NCBI RefSeq assembly: GCF_964355755.1
Contig: NC_092678.1
Span: 5,926,922-5,990,921, forward strand
From: Antedon mediterranea
Taxonomy: Eukaryota > Echinodermata > Crinoidea > Comatulida > Antedonidae
DNA length: 64,000 nt
Direction of reading: 5' to 3'
Part shown: piece after piece, positions 23,337 through 38,300 of the stretch
Numbering within the stretch: position 1 is the stretch's first letter
Layout of the letters: every line of letters begins with the position of its first letter
Notes under the pieces: model-generated
The model's database searches: none
The model's input: the letters and a program-made list of their open reading frames with translations, nothing else
What the model was told of the DNA's origin: nothing
Made by a program: the position numbers and the translations under genes

Positions 23337-26300
23337 CTGAAAGAAAAGAAATAAAATTAATAAATTAATGAATTGAAGGATTTTGAAATTAAAAAAAAAG
23401 AAGGAAAACATTACAGTATGGAAAAAAAACAATTCTTTGTTGTATATAGTGTATTTTCCTTTGAATGGGACACTAGCTGTTGGTAACTAAAGATGGTTAA
23501 TGGATGGATCCGATTCTTGTGAAAGAGTTTGAGATCTTTCTGTGATGCCTTAATGTTCTTTCGCCTTGTCCTTTGGAAGGGATATTAGCTGTTGGTAACT
23601 AAAGATGGTTTATAAAGGATGGATCCAATTTTTGTGAAAGAGTTTGAGATCTGTCTGTGATGTCTTTGTTCTTTCGCCTTGTCCTTTGGATGGGACATTA
23701 GCTGTTGGTAACTAAAGATGGTTAAAGGATAGATCTGATTCTTGTGAAAGAGTTTGAGATCTGTCTGTGATCTGCTATTATTCTTATTGCCTTGTTCTTT
23801 GGATTTGTAGACTAACATTTAGGCTTGGCTTATTTCCATGCATGTTTTTATATCTAATCAATTTAAGTTTATTTTGAATCTAATGCAATTAAATTTGATG
23901 ATCGTAGTGTGTGGTAAATTCAATAACACACACAATTAGATTTGTTTCCCTTTCTTGATTATCAAAATGAATTGAAACTAACTTTAAATATTAGTTTACA
24001 TTCTTTATTACAATTTCTATTTCATAAGATTTCACTTCCTACCATTTTTGACAATAGATAGGGAGGTTTCGCAACCTTACGAATACGATAACGAAAACGG
24101 ATACGTTACACATTTGTGAAACCTTTGAGCTGATTCCCATTTTATATTCGTAAAGCGTATTCGTGACTACAAAACGAGTATAGTTTTTGATCTATTTTGC
24201 ACATTTTGCATTTAAATCAGGAATGATTCATGATTATAATATAATTATATTTTTATTGAAAGTATTTACTAAAGTAATTTACTAAAATGCCAGGTCAATT
24301 TTGATAAATAGCAGTTTTTAAAGTCCTCACTCGCTTTGATGTTACGCTAGGCCTAGGCAGCCAAGCACCAAGCAACACGTACCTGCGCTTCGCTCAAATT
24401 AGACAGGCACTCAATATTTCGTTGCCATGCGAAACAGATTTTTACTAGCTTACGAAAAACGAATACATGTGCGTGACGTATCCATTTTCGTTATCATATT
24501 CGTAAGATTGCGAAAACTCCCTATTATCTCACACTTTCACCAGAAAAAACAGAAATATTGGATATTTTTGCAGATCTCTAAAAATGCCACACATGCCACT
24601 TTCATCTCCCTAAAGGGTTCCTTTGCCAGCAAAGAATGAAGATGGACCAGTACACCAGTAACCTTACTACAGATGCACCAGGTTCTCACTTGTTCACCAG
24701 AACTATGATTAAGAAACTGTGAAAATGTCTGATTATTTTTTTGCGACACCCCTATCATAACCACTCGGCCATGAATTAACATTCTTATTCAAACGACCTG
24801 TATTGCTATGTATAAAAACATGATTGACTCAGCAGAATAAAAAGTCACTTTACGAACAATAAGACAGTCTTCAACAAACACAATATACAGATGTTTCTCC
24901 AATCATTAAAAAAAAACAAACATGAAAGCTGTTAAATACATCATATTAACTACTGTAGGTTGATACAAATGGTCATAATGTATATTAATGCGATTGCAGT
25001 TTAATGCTTATATCTATTGACATATCCTTTGTCATCAGACATGGTTACATAGTCATTACTACATCCACGACATTTTAAGGTTATTGTAACGTAACAAAAT
25101 AAATGCATGTATCTGTTAGTCTCATCCCCACACTAAGAAGGGTAGCTATTTAAAATGGTTACCGCAACCATTTAAACACATCATCAGATTAACTGGGTTG
25201 AACCAAACAGTCAACATACATTAATGCGATTGCAGTTTAATGTCGCATTTAACGCTTATTGATGTATCTTTTGTCATCAGAATCGTTTCATACTATTACA
25301 ACATTCGCGTCTCTAGTTTGGGTTCATTCTAAGGTCCTGCATCTATCGTCAAACTTGTAATATAAAAACACATACATATCCATCTGTATATCTGTTAATC
25401 TCATAAACTCCGAATAGGGTGGCTGTGTATTTGATCTCTAAACTTGTCTCTCATGATCATGTAAACATTATTCAACTGAAATTACTGCAGTAAATGTAGA
25501 AGTGTATGTAGAAGTAACAGTGTGTATGTTTACAAGAGTGATTATTAAAGCTTTTTCTGGCGGAAAAAGCTTGCTAAAAAAATTAAAGGTTAAAGAGTTA
25601 TACTGCAGTAACTGCAGTACAACAATTATGACATGGACTCTTACAGGATGATGGGATACACATGCAAATATAGTTTATCACTAAAACATATAGTGAAAGA
25701 TAATAATGATGAATCTGGCTTATTATAGCTTACATTATACCCCATTTGCGAGATTGAAATGATGATTGAAATACATTGTGAATGATATTGATGGCTTGTC
25801 TGTGCATTTAATGTTTTGGGGAGAATCTGGCTTTCTGTTATTGAAACAGAGATGAAGGAATGATGGGTAATAGGTGGGTACATGGGAGAGGTGGGGGGGG
25901 GGGGGGAGGAGGGGAGTAGTTCATTTCAATGCTGCCTTATCCTTCCTTTCTGTTTGACAGTTTAGTGTCCCAACCACTCAACCACCACAATGCCTAACAA
26001 TATAACAATAAGGTCAAATTCCTCTTAATATTTTTAACTATATACTATAAACAAATCTTTAATTATCGGTAATTATAATGCTATATGATAAAGTCAATGG
26101 TGTGTAACACGCATCACCTGCTATACCAATCTAAAATTATTATATTGCTTATATCTCATTAATTTTATAGTATTGCCTGATCTAAATTTAAATTAAAGAC
26201 CACGGGATATTAATTCACTGCTCTTTTTTCAAATGAAAAATTAATAGTCACTATATGAACAAGGCAAGCCATAGACTATATGCTTTAAATGGTTTATAAC

Positions 26301-29300
26301 TTTCAGTTACAGATCAAAGATAGACAGGGAAAAAATCCATTAAAAAATTTTGTTTAGCAATATTGCTAATCAAACTGATTTTTAAGTTGAGAAACATAGT
26401 TTTGTATTGTATTTTTTGCTACACAATTTTAGAAATGTGTAGCAATAAGGTTGTTTTGTATAGCTTTTTGCTATGCTACACTGGCGAAAATGTTCCCTGA
26501 TAGAGGGAGCCTAGACATGAAGTGTTGAACATAACAATGTTAAGATTATTTTCATTCCTTGAAATCCTGGTTGTCTTATTTTACTTGGTTCCACTTCGTA
26601 AAATATACGGCTTTACCACGTTGAAACACCGGTTCTCGTCAGATCACCGAAGAAGTTAAGCGACGTTGGGCCTGGTTAGAGCGTGGATGGGAGACCATCT
26701 GGGAATAGTGGGTGCTGTATACGGAGCTGGGGTCCTGTTAGGCATTTGAAATCAGCACTGCTGACTCTTATGGCAGCCCCTGCATCTAGTATCTGCCTCA
26801 GACCTCTGGTCAAGGAGGGCACTGGACGAGAGAAGCCCTTGATCAATGTTAGGACCAATCAAGGTGCTTTAAACAGTCCTGGCTTTGTTTGTATCAAACC
26901 TGTTAGTGGCGGTAATTATCGCTGTTGGTTTCGATTAAATAAAAAAAAAAAAAAAAAATAGACCTGTAAACGAAAATATTCTCCCCAATCAGTGAATACA
27001 AACCACTACTTGTATAATATTTCAACACCATCCTTCTTTTAACATTAAGCAACACATGAAAGGCAACTAAACCTGATAGATTAGATTCTCTTTTTAACAT
27101 TATACACATTTTAGCTGAGGATTTAAGAACCATATCTGAAGTAATTTCCTAGCCATGCTAAAATCCCCCTAATCAGAACACATCAAAGGCAACTAACCTT
27201 GATAGAAAAATGTTGATCAGGTCAGGAATACACCAACAACATTAATATAAGTTGATAACATTGAATAATACAAGTGGATTTCAAGGGACGAAAAGTTTAT
27301 ACTACTATTAGAATATGGTTCAGTCGCAGTGCGACCGGGTGTTAATAGCCCATGATTTCCAATCTGAAGGTTTACGATATAATCTGGAAAATCCAGATTT
27401 ATCTGGAATTCATTTATAATGGCACTTTTGTTACATTGCATTGGCAGTTGATATAGTCAGCTTTAATATACATCAGCTATAATAATAAGTATAGAATTTA
27501 TTTTTTTATTTTATTTTTTTTTAAATTTTATTTAATTTAATCGAAACCAACAGCGATAATTACCGCCACTAACAGGTTTGATACAAACAAAGCCAGGACT
27601 GTTTAAAGCACCTTGATTGGTCCTAACATTGATCAAGGGCTTCTCTCGTCCAGTGCCCACCTTGACCAGAGGTCTGAGGCAGATACTAGATGCAGGGGCT
27701 GCCATAAGAATCAGCAGTGCTGATTTCAAATGCCTAACGGGACCCCAGCTCCGTATACAGCACCCGTTTATTCCCAGATGGTCTCCCATCCAAGCTCTAA
27801 CCAGGCCCACGTCGCTTAACTTCAGTGATCTGACGAGAACCGGTGTTTCAACGTGGTAAAGCCGTATTATTAAGAATAAAGTTAAAGAAGTTAGTAATTT
27901 GCAATATAGGTTTGTGTCTTCTTAAGATGTTACACAATGAGAGATTGGAAAGTCAAAAAATTAACATAAACATCGACCATGACCGATCACAGAAAATTCA
28001 AATAAGATAATGGGAACGGCAACATCTTAGTCATACTACAGTATGTCTGGGCTGGTGATGGGCACACATGTCAACACTCCCATTTTGGCCAGCATATATC
28101 TAACTTATCTCTAGCACAAAATCGTGCTCCAAGTTTACATTTTGTTTTGGTTCTTTTTTCCACAAAAGAGGGTGATTGTAAGCTAGTTTGACAAATTCCA
28201 TCACTTCCGCTGCTAGTGTCTAGTTTGAAAAGGGTACTTCAGCAAAAAGAGGTATAATTAATACAAACCATCGCACAAAAGCAAGACTATTTCTATCAAC
28301 TGCCGAAATTCAGAATATAAGAGTATAAAGATAAGTGCCACATAGAGAAGGTTGAAGCACTATATGACACAATACTTTATATAATATGGGTTTCTTTATA
28401 GGATTACTGTAATTAACTTCTGCCCATCCATTATCTATGATTATACTATATTGCTATACGACTAGGGATAGATTACACTGTAAAATGGCAAAGTACTATT
28501 AAAGAAAATGGATGACCTACTTATATTTATAGCAGGAAAAAACTTTGAAAACATTTCAAATTTGTATATTGAAAATTGACAAGATGATACCTCAACATAA
28601 CTCAACATGATAAATTCAACAAGATGATAAAAAAGATGATAACTCGACAACAGCATAACTCAACAACAGGATAACTCAACAACAGGATAACCCAAAAATG
28701 GGATAACCCATCAACGGGATAACCCAACACGGGATAACCCAGCAACAGGATAACCCAGCAACAGGATAACCCAGCAACATGATAACCCAGCAATATGTAA
28801 CCCAGCAAGATGATAATAATTCAACAAGATGATATAACTGAACCAGGATTATGAAACTGAACTAGGATAATGAAACTGAACTAGGATAATGAAACTCAAC
28901 AAGATGTTAAAACTCAACAAGATGTTAAAACTCAACAAGATGTTAAAACTCAACAAGATGATACAACTCAACAAGATGATACAACTCAACAAGATGATAC
29001 AACTCAACAAGGTGATACAACTCAACAAGATGATACAACTCAACAAGGTGATACAACTCAACAAGATGATACAACTCAACAAGATGATACAACTCAACAA
29101 GATGTTAAAACTCAACAAGATGTTAAAACTCAACAAGATGATAAAACTCAACAAGATGATAAAACTCAACAAGATGATACAACTCAACAAGATGATACAA
29201 CTCAACAAGATGATACAACTCAACAAGATGATACAACTCAACAAGGTGATACAACTCAACAAGATCATACAACTCAACAAGATGTTAAAACTCAACAAGA

Positions 29301-32300
29301 TGTTAAAACTCAACAAGATGATAAAACTCAACCAGGATGATAAAACTCAACCAGGATGATAAAATTCAACAAGATGATAAAAATCGACAATATGATAAAA
29401 CTCAACAAGATGATAAAACTCAAAACACGATGATAAAACTCAATAAGATGATGAAACGCAACAAGATAACTTAACAAGATAACTCAACAAGATGATAAAA
29501 CTCAACAAGATGATAACTCAAAAATATGATACCTCAACAAGATGATACCGTAACAATATGATAACTCAACAATATGATAACTCAACAATATGATAACTCA
29601 ACAATATGACAACTCAACAAGATGATAAACTCAACAAGATGTTAAAACTCAACAAGATGATAAAACTCAACAAGGTGATAACTCAACCAGATGTTAAAAC
29701 TCAAAAAGGTGATAACTCAACAAGATGATAAAACTCAACAAGATGATAACTAGACCTGGATGATAAAACTCAACACGATGATAACTCAACAAGATGTTAA
29801 AACTCAACAAGGTGATAACTCAGCAAGGTGATAACTTAACAATATGATAACTCAACAAGATGATAACTCAACAAGGTGATAACTCAACAATATAACTTGA
29901 TAGTGTGAAGAATATCTAAAATATTTTACTTACCGCTTTTCTGTCCCTGTCTGCATAATTATAAAGAAGTTGTAGGGTACTCAGATGACTGAACTGATTT
30001 AAGAAATTCTACAAAAAGAAAAACACAGACAAATTTATTATTTTTCACATGCTTATGAATATTTATTTCATTTTCAGAATTTATTTAAATAATCTCTTCT
30101 ATTGAAATTTTTATTTGCTTTAAATATTTGAAGAAGATTGAGCTGCTAGAAATATTTAAAATGTGCAAATTGAGAGTAATTTAGAAAATATTAAATGTCA
30201 AATGTTTCAAGGCACTCCTCGACCATACTATAGTTCTGGCGATAGAAAGTCTTCTTGGAGTTACCCATGTACTGGTCCATCTCAGCTCGTGTCATGGACA
30301 GAAGACCGAGTGCCTTTTGGTGGCAGCTTAACACAAAGCAACAAAGGACACAAGTCTGCCATGAATAATTTGACCAATCATGACGCAAGGGATCATCCAA
30401 ACTGTCGCTTGTAATTGGTCAAATCATTGCATGGCACCTAAGTTGTTGCGTTACGTCCTTAGGGAATCTTCACGTGCAACTACACTCGGAATGAGATTCT
30501 GTCAGTAAAGATGATGATAACGATGATGATGGTAAATATTTAATATTGAAATTTATAATAAATGCAGTTTTGAAATTACATGGCCAATAGAAATAGGTTA
30601 TTAGGACATACAATAATGACATTATATTGTTTCAACATCTATATTATTATGAATAAATAATCAAGAAACAATCCTATAAATTAATTCTACAGTACTTGTA
30701 ATGAATGTATCTATTGTATTCTAAGCACTGATTGTTTAATCTTTTATTCATGTATCTATGAGTCAGAATTAATAAAGTAAAAAGAAAGGTTTAAAAACAA
30801 AAACCAATTGAATTCGTATTACTATCAAGAACAAACTAAATGGACTTCATTGTAATTCAATTGCTTCTCTGTTATAGGTTAGTTTTAAATAAATTTAAAT
30901 ACTTTGTTTTAAAAAATCAGAACAAGTATGCATTTGAATACTTTCCATACATCATTTCTAAATATTGAAATTTGAATATACTGTTTGATGATTTACAAAT
31001 TTTGTTGGTTGCCCATCAGACCATCTGACCATTTTAATTTTTGTTGCCATGCATTTTTGGTTGCACGGGTTCAAGAGCAACTGATTTTGCGAGCCTAGCT
31101 TTTGGAACACCCCAATTCAAGGTACAAACCTCCTTATCAAGAAAACTACTCTCATAAAATAGTTACTTAATAAAATAACAAATGACATCTCAAACAAAAA
31201 CAATAGCAATGACATTTTGACAATGAAGGCTACCTCGCCATTAGCAACACATTAATATACATATTATGATTTAACTTTGAATGACTGAATTAGAGCATAT
31301 ACATGTAGATTTTAAGATAATAAATTATTTGGAATTTAATTCCATGTTTTACTTAAATAAATTATAAAATTAGTAGGCATATATTAATTAGTTAATTCGC
31401 AGGCAGGCAGTAAATTATTTAACAAACATTGTAATGGTTTTTACAAAAACGATTAATTTTACTTACTGAATATTTTAGTTTTTAGACAGCATAATTGTGT
31501 TATAAAACAGTATTTTATATACAATTATTGTTCAAATAAATCAAATCAACAAACTAATTGTTGTATTGTATTAAAACTAAAACGTACTTACAGTTACAGT
31601 TAAATTACTGGCTTTAAATCACAATATTACATATGGAGTAACAACCCTAAAACTAGAGGAAGACAAATCTGTACTACTCTAAAAAGTGTACCTCCAATTA
31701 AAGACCACTTTGGGAGCCAGATTTTAGCAGTAATTTTCTTCAAATTTCCAATAGCTTTTCTACACCAAAAATGCTTTAATTTCAAAAGTTTATTTTAAAG
31801 TGTTCTTGGAAGAAAAATGTGAAGGAAAATGTTCAGTTGAGTCTCCAATACCATGGTCCTTGGTCTCTAATTAGAGGGAATCTTCAATTAGAGGGAGCAG
31901 TTTTTTTAATGGTAAAATGTAGACAATCATTCAGAGTCGCGGGTCAGCAGTCTTTAATTGGAGGGAGTTGCATATAGTTTCAATGACACCTTCAACAAAA
32001 ACAATGCAAAGAAGAATGCAAGACAAGAATGACAAAAAATGTCAACTATAATTTTTAATGTCGCTGTAATTTTCAATGTGAGAATTTTAATCCTTATGGC
32101 CTTTTGAAATTTAATTTGACTTCTTAAATTAGAATTCTGGGGATATTTTGTACTCATGTCATTAAACACCCAGCGAAGCATTGTAAAACCACAAGGGAAG
32201 TGCACTAAAGAATATTTGATATATGATCAATGTATTGAAAAAGTTGAGTTTTATTTGAAATGGTGACATCTAGCCGAAGTAGTATAAACTTAGTGACAAT

Positions 32301-35300
32301 TAGCTGAATTATAACAAAATTGACTTAGAGTGACAACTAACGTAACTGGTGACAACACTAGTAACTGAACTAGTGATAACTTGCTGAACAAGTGACAAAT
32401 AGCCAAACAAGAGTGTCAAGTAGCCATAGAAGTCACAAGTAGCAGAACACAACTAGCCACAATGACTGGTTAACCTAGTGACTAATACGCCACCTAGAAA
32501 CAACTAGTTGGAAAAAGTTACAAGTAGTAACTAAACAAGTAGCCAAACAGGTGACAACTATCTAAACTAGTGACAACTAACTGAACTAGTGACAACTAAC
32601 TGAACTACTGACAACTAACTGAACTAGTGACAGCTAACTGAACCAGTTACAACTAACTGAACTAGTGACAACTAACTGAACTAGTGATATGTTTTTTAGG
32701 AACAAGTCAAACTACACGCTGCCAATCGGAACTACTAGCAACTGGCCGGAATAACGAAAAAGAACACACATTTTTTGTTGCTTTTCTTGACATTATTAGC
32801 AAGTACAGAAATAAAAAAATGAGTGGGTAGAAAATGGGCGATGATGATGAGGAAAGAGATATCATTAATTCCAATTGAACTTGGTAATTAATTTTTATCA
32901 TTATACTATCATAACTGAAATACACCAGTATAAATCAATGTGTATAAATGGAAATGTAACAAAAAGTGACGTACATTGTAAAGGTCACAGGTCGCTTGTC
33001 TCTCAGTCAGTTAATCATTTTATAATGTTATTGATTCACAACATTATTGCATTCAGAAAAAGAATAACTGTTGTGCTTGAGTGTATTGCTATTGTAATAA
33101 TTCAAAATGGTTGGCATTTCAAAAAGAAAAAATCTTATGCAATCTTACATTAGTACTCTTGAAAGTGTGGTTGTCAGAAATAAAAATGGAAAAGAACCGA
33201 AATATGCTTTTTGTAAAATAAGCTCCACGCATTTATTTACATCAAACAAATGGGGCCTTCACTTGATATTCAAGTTTGTTACACAAGGGCTCAGACAAAA
33301 TACATTCTAAGCAGTCAATTCAAATGATGGGAATGATTTCGAGGAGAGAATGCATCAACAGGAAAAAATGTCTGCCGTAAGTCTTACGTACGAAACAGAT
33401 AGCAATTGCCAGATGAGATGGAACATATCAAGGAACAAAGAAGATAAACAATAGAAAAAAATAAAAGCAAACTGGAAAGTACTAATAAAGGCAGAAGTAA
33501 CTATAATTATATGGTAACAACAAAATAAGGAACAAGTTTATACACTGCAAACTGTCCACTTTGCACATAACATATTCACAAAATCCAGTTATACGTATAC
33601 TGTATGTCTCATTTCTTGTCCTAATAATAACTTTTGTATTTTCAATCAAGCAAGCCTTGAGATTATACTACCCTACATTAACCATGCATTCGAACATGAA
33701 CAATTGAAGAAACACTAATTAATATAGGAAATTGGAGTATGTAGATCATGTATGTTATTAGTATTGGAGTCAGTCTGCCTCTTAAATTAAAATATTCTCA
33801 AATCAGAATTTGTGAGCCTTGACTTTCAAATGATGACATTAATGGTTATAATGATTTTCATTTTTTTGCCTTCTGTTTAAAGTTTGTAAGCATTACTTAT
33901 CAATTTTCATTAGAAAGGTTAACAAATATTGATATTTGAATTCTTCTTGTCTCAGAAAACAGAGTTCTAACCATCTTTAGCTCAATAGTTTTTGCAATCT
34001 TAATTGTAATATTTAATAAATCTGGTTGATGTTCTTGGCAACAAAAACCTCTCCTAAATGCCAAGTTTTATTGTGAGACTGATGCAAATCCTTTCAAATT
34101 TATGATGCACTGTTTTTTTTTTGCTGGTCGTATTTTTTTTCTGTATCAGCAATCTATCTATCCAGCGTCTACTGATGGATTACAAGAACAGACTTGCACA
34201 TGTGTATGTGCTTCTTCACTTTTTGCAGCAAATCCACATTCAATATTAACCTTTAAATTCAATTTCTTTGCCCTGGGTCGCCATTCAGGTCACCAGCTTG
34301 GGCGCTACTCTTTCCTTGCACCTTTTGCAGTTTCCAACAAACTATAGCATTCTCTTTCTTATTATTGATGTATTAATGGCAAAGTGAGTTCAAATCAAAT
34401 CATACCACTATTTCCAGTGGTGGGAAATGCTAACAGCTGAGATGACTATTTTTAGGAAAAGACCAACCAAGTTTACCGAGATATTTTCACTCAATACGAT
34501 GCATAACCATTCACTTTACTAAACATATTGGCAGTTCAGAGGCTGATACACAACATATATCTCACTAGACACTTTATATGCATGGTCTAGTCATCATCGG
34601 CAAAAATGGACAGAAAAAGAAGAGAAAACATTTACAAGATTAATACTTCCTAAGTTATTGATTTCTCATCAAGAGAGTGCCCAGGGAAGTATTTCAAATA
34701 AGTATTTCTAAGAAATAGCTTAATGTTTACACCTATCAACAGACAATCAGGGAATAAAACGAAGACAAACAAATTCAACCCAAGAGTTCATCTGAAGTAG
34801 TAACAATTACTAAGAAATTTCTAAAAATAAGTAGAAGTTGGTGCATTAGAAGTAGAACAAGTTGATGAAGTATGCAAATCCAAAAACAAATTGGTCAAAA
34901 CAACAATGTTATCAAAGGATATAAATGCAACACAAGCAATTTGACCAATCACAAGCGATGGATCATTCAAGTTGTCGCTTTTTGTTGGTCAACTCGCTTG
35001 CGTTGTATCCTAGAGGGAAACAAGCTTAAAGCTGAAATTAGTAATTAACAGAATAGTATTATTGTTTATTGTTAACAATCAGGAAATGAAACGAAAACAA
35101 ACAAATACAACCCACAAGTTCACCTATAGTAGTAACAATTACTAAGAAATTTCAACAAAAAAAGAAACTATTTAAAAAGATTGAAGTAGTAACAACTTTT
35201 CAAACTTTGCTCTAGATTACAAGCAGTTGATATCTCCCAATATTCTACTTCTCGTTCAGTAAAAAAACAAACTCTATATCTGAACTATCACATGGAATGA

Positions 35301-38300
35301 AATATATGGTAATGGGCAAATAATGCGCTGAAGCGTAACATATGTGTGGGTTTTATTGTGGGCAATTGGGCGACAAACGGGCCATTGCGCACCATCACAC
35401 ACCTAAGGGAGCACCTAGTCAGGCCTTTAGATTATCATGACGACTGTACGTATAATTAAGCTAACAACAGGTGACACACAAATCAACAGATTTGAGTAAT
35501 TTCATATTATTTTTATTGCTTGGCCTTTTAGTGATTAGCTAACGAAAACTGGGACGGCGTTACTTAACCTCCAATTTCATATTTTGTATGTAATGTTATG
35601 TAATTATTGAACCACCAAAATAAGTCTTAAGTAAACAATACCATTTGTAATCATTTGCTTTTCGTTTTTTGTGCAATAAAAGTGAGATGAACAGAACATC
35701 TTTAATGTATAAAACGATCCTTTAGATTTCTACTTTAATTTAATTATTAGTAACGTAAAGAAAAATCATCTGGATCTACAAAACAAAATTGTATACATTA
35801 CTTGATTTGTATATGGATGATTACTACGAATCCTGAGGACGTGATATGTCAACTTTGCATGTTCGTGGAAATTTACGCTGACAGATATTTGAAATCGAGA
35901 AAGAAAACAACATTTGGATATTTCTTGGGCTACAGATTAAATTACATTTTGAAGAAAAGTAAAAAATAAACGAATTAAAATAATTATTCATAACAAAAAA
36001 GTTGAAGATTATGACATGTGCTTTGCAATTTGATTATCTGCACATATCACAAAAAAATGCTGTGGGTATCAGTGGCTGAATCTTCATGGAGATACAAAAT
36101 ACAACAATTTATTTTTTACATTTTTTACAATGCCAACTGACATTGATCGATAGTCCATTTTCAAGAAATATTCATTTCCTAGAAATTCTAAATAGATGTT
36201 TGCTTCAACCTCCTGACATTCCTTTGCAGAAGTTTTCTAAAGCTCTGTCTACACTATCAAAGTAGTTTGACAAACAAAGTATGATGTTCCCATATATGGT
36301 AGTGATATGATATCCTCGTGTCCATGTACGGGCACATCACATTTTGTTGTCATATACAGTTTGATAGTGTAGACAGAGCTTTATGCCATAGACTTGCCAA
36401 TTTGTGTTCCCTGAACACTTTTTGACATGATCTATGTGCCAAAGAGATGCCATTTTGTGGTCTTGATTTAAAGTATTCAACACAATGTGCCCAGAATTAC
36501 TTTCCCAAATCTCAGTTATGGCAAAGAAATGGCCCTGTGTTATATTAACGCCGTACTAGACTCTGAATACTTTTTAATGAATTTTGTATTGAAAATGTTA
36601 TTGTATAATTCAACAAGTTGCAATAGAAGTACATTCATTGACTGAATACTGCAGAATGTACATGATGGTGACAGACTATATTGGTTATCTCCAATGAATT
36701 GTACTAATTTTAATTATATTTGTTATTTGTTATAGATCCTTGTCCCTAGAGGTTTACAATATAATAGTATTTGCACACCTACTGATGATGCTCTAGCTTA
36801 CTTACTTTCTATTTTTATTCTACATTTCAATGATTTTCTTTTCCCAACATTAGTACGAGAGAGAGAAGAGAATTATAGTATATAAAATTCTTCTCCATTG
36901 TAAAGCTCTGTCTACACTATCAAACTTTATTTTACAAAAAAAATAATGATGTAATATCACTACCCTACTTGGGCACATCACACTTTTTTTTTGTATAGAC
37001 CAGGCTTTAGATCTTTTTTTGTGTTATCATAATATATAGCAGTAAATATTTGGAAGCTACACTTTGAAAAAGTGGCGCGCCTCTTGAAAGAAGGTGTGTC
37101 CATCGTAAGGGACCTTGTCAAAATGATTCTACTGCAGTTACTGCATTTATTTTAATCTTAAACCTGTTTATAATTTGTATAGCGCCAGAATCAACTAAAC
37201 CGAAGTAAAAATCAAAGGCGCTTATAATGGATGCGTTCTTTTTAAAAAATAGCAATAGAAGTTGATTTAGTAAAATGACGAGGGTGAGAATTCCAAAGAG
37301 AAGCTGCAGACCTTTGTCCATAAGATTTGGTGTTAATTCTAGGAACAAGTAGTAGGTTTTGATCAGCCAAACGAAGACAAGCAAGAGGGGTGTAGGAGGG
37401 AAGAAGATCAAGGAGATAAGTAGGTTGTTTAAGAAATAGCGCCTTAAATGTTAGTAAAAGGATCTTATATTTTATACGGGAGTCAATAAGTAGCCAATGG
37501 AGGTTATATATAATAGGAGATATGTGTGAGGATCTTCTAGTAAGAGTTAGGATGCGTGCAGCAGTGTTCTGGAGACGTTGGAGTCGATTCATTAAAGATT
37601 TCGGTAGGGCAAAAAAAAGAGAGTTGCAATAATCAAGGCGAGAAGTGACAGAGGCATTTATTAATGTAAAGGCAGTACGCTTTGACAGATACTTTCGAAT
37701 GCAAGCAATGTTACGTAGATGGAAGTTAGTAGTTTTTGTAACATGACTTGTATGTTTGTTGAAGGATAATAATCCATCAAAATAAACCCCAAGATTTTTA
37801 ACAAAAGGTGATGGAAAAATTGTACAGGAATTAAAAGAAATCGAGGGAATATTGAATTTGGAACGTATGATAAATTTGGTTTTAGTATTGTTAAGCAAGA
37901 GCATGTTGGATGATAGCCAGGATATGCGATTATTTTACAAACCTTTTGGGTAATCATACGCATTATTGCAATTTCTTTCTTATAAACTTTTGCATAGATC
38001 AGAAAAAAACTTATAAAATGTTTTATTCGCAGTAAGATAGTTACTGCAATAAAATAATCCTTAATTTACTACAAAAGAAATGTAACAAAGAATACAAATA
38101 TTGACAAGAAAACTTAAGTATGTACAGAATACAGGATTCTAAGAAAGTGACAAAGAATGTTTGTTTTCTTTTTTCTGGAAGTGAAGTTTTACAAAAGAAA
38201 ATTGTATAGAATTAAAAATGTTCAAAAAAATCCAAATGCAAAATGTGTTACTTATTCATCAAAAATGGCTTTTTAGATTAATATGATTATAAATTCCTTT

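Noticed and set aside
26606-26725. 5S rRNA gene
   Set aside because: The 5S-like part carries insertions and substitutions, is followed by a non-5S body and poly(A), and occurs as a second inverted copy with the same body; a SINE explains all of it.
28849-29359. 160-residue open frames on both strands with LNKMIQ / ILLSCI hexapeptides
   Set aside because: They are translations of an 18-bp tandem repeat; a period divisible by three without stops gives open frames on both strands by construction.
33107-33310. Frame with CK-x-SS-x-H...LHLIF, faintly like a BED zinc finger
   Set aside because: The second cysteine and spacing are not right, the frame is only 67 residues, and no transposase follows.
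37118-37411. 97-residue frame overlapping the LINE
   Set aside because: Part of it is a shifted frame of the decayed LINE and not an independent gene.
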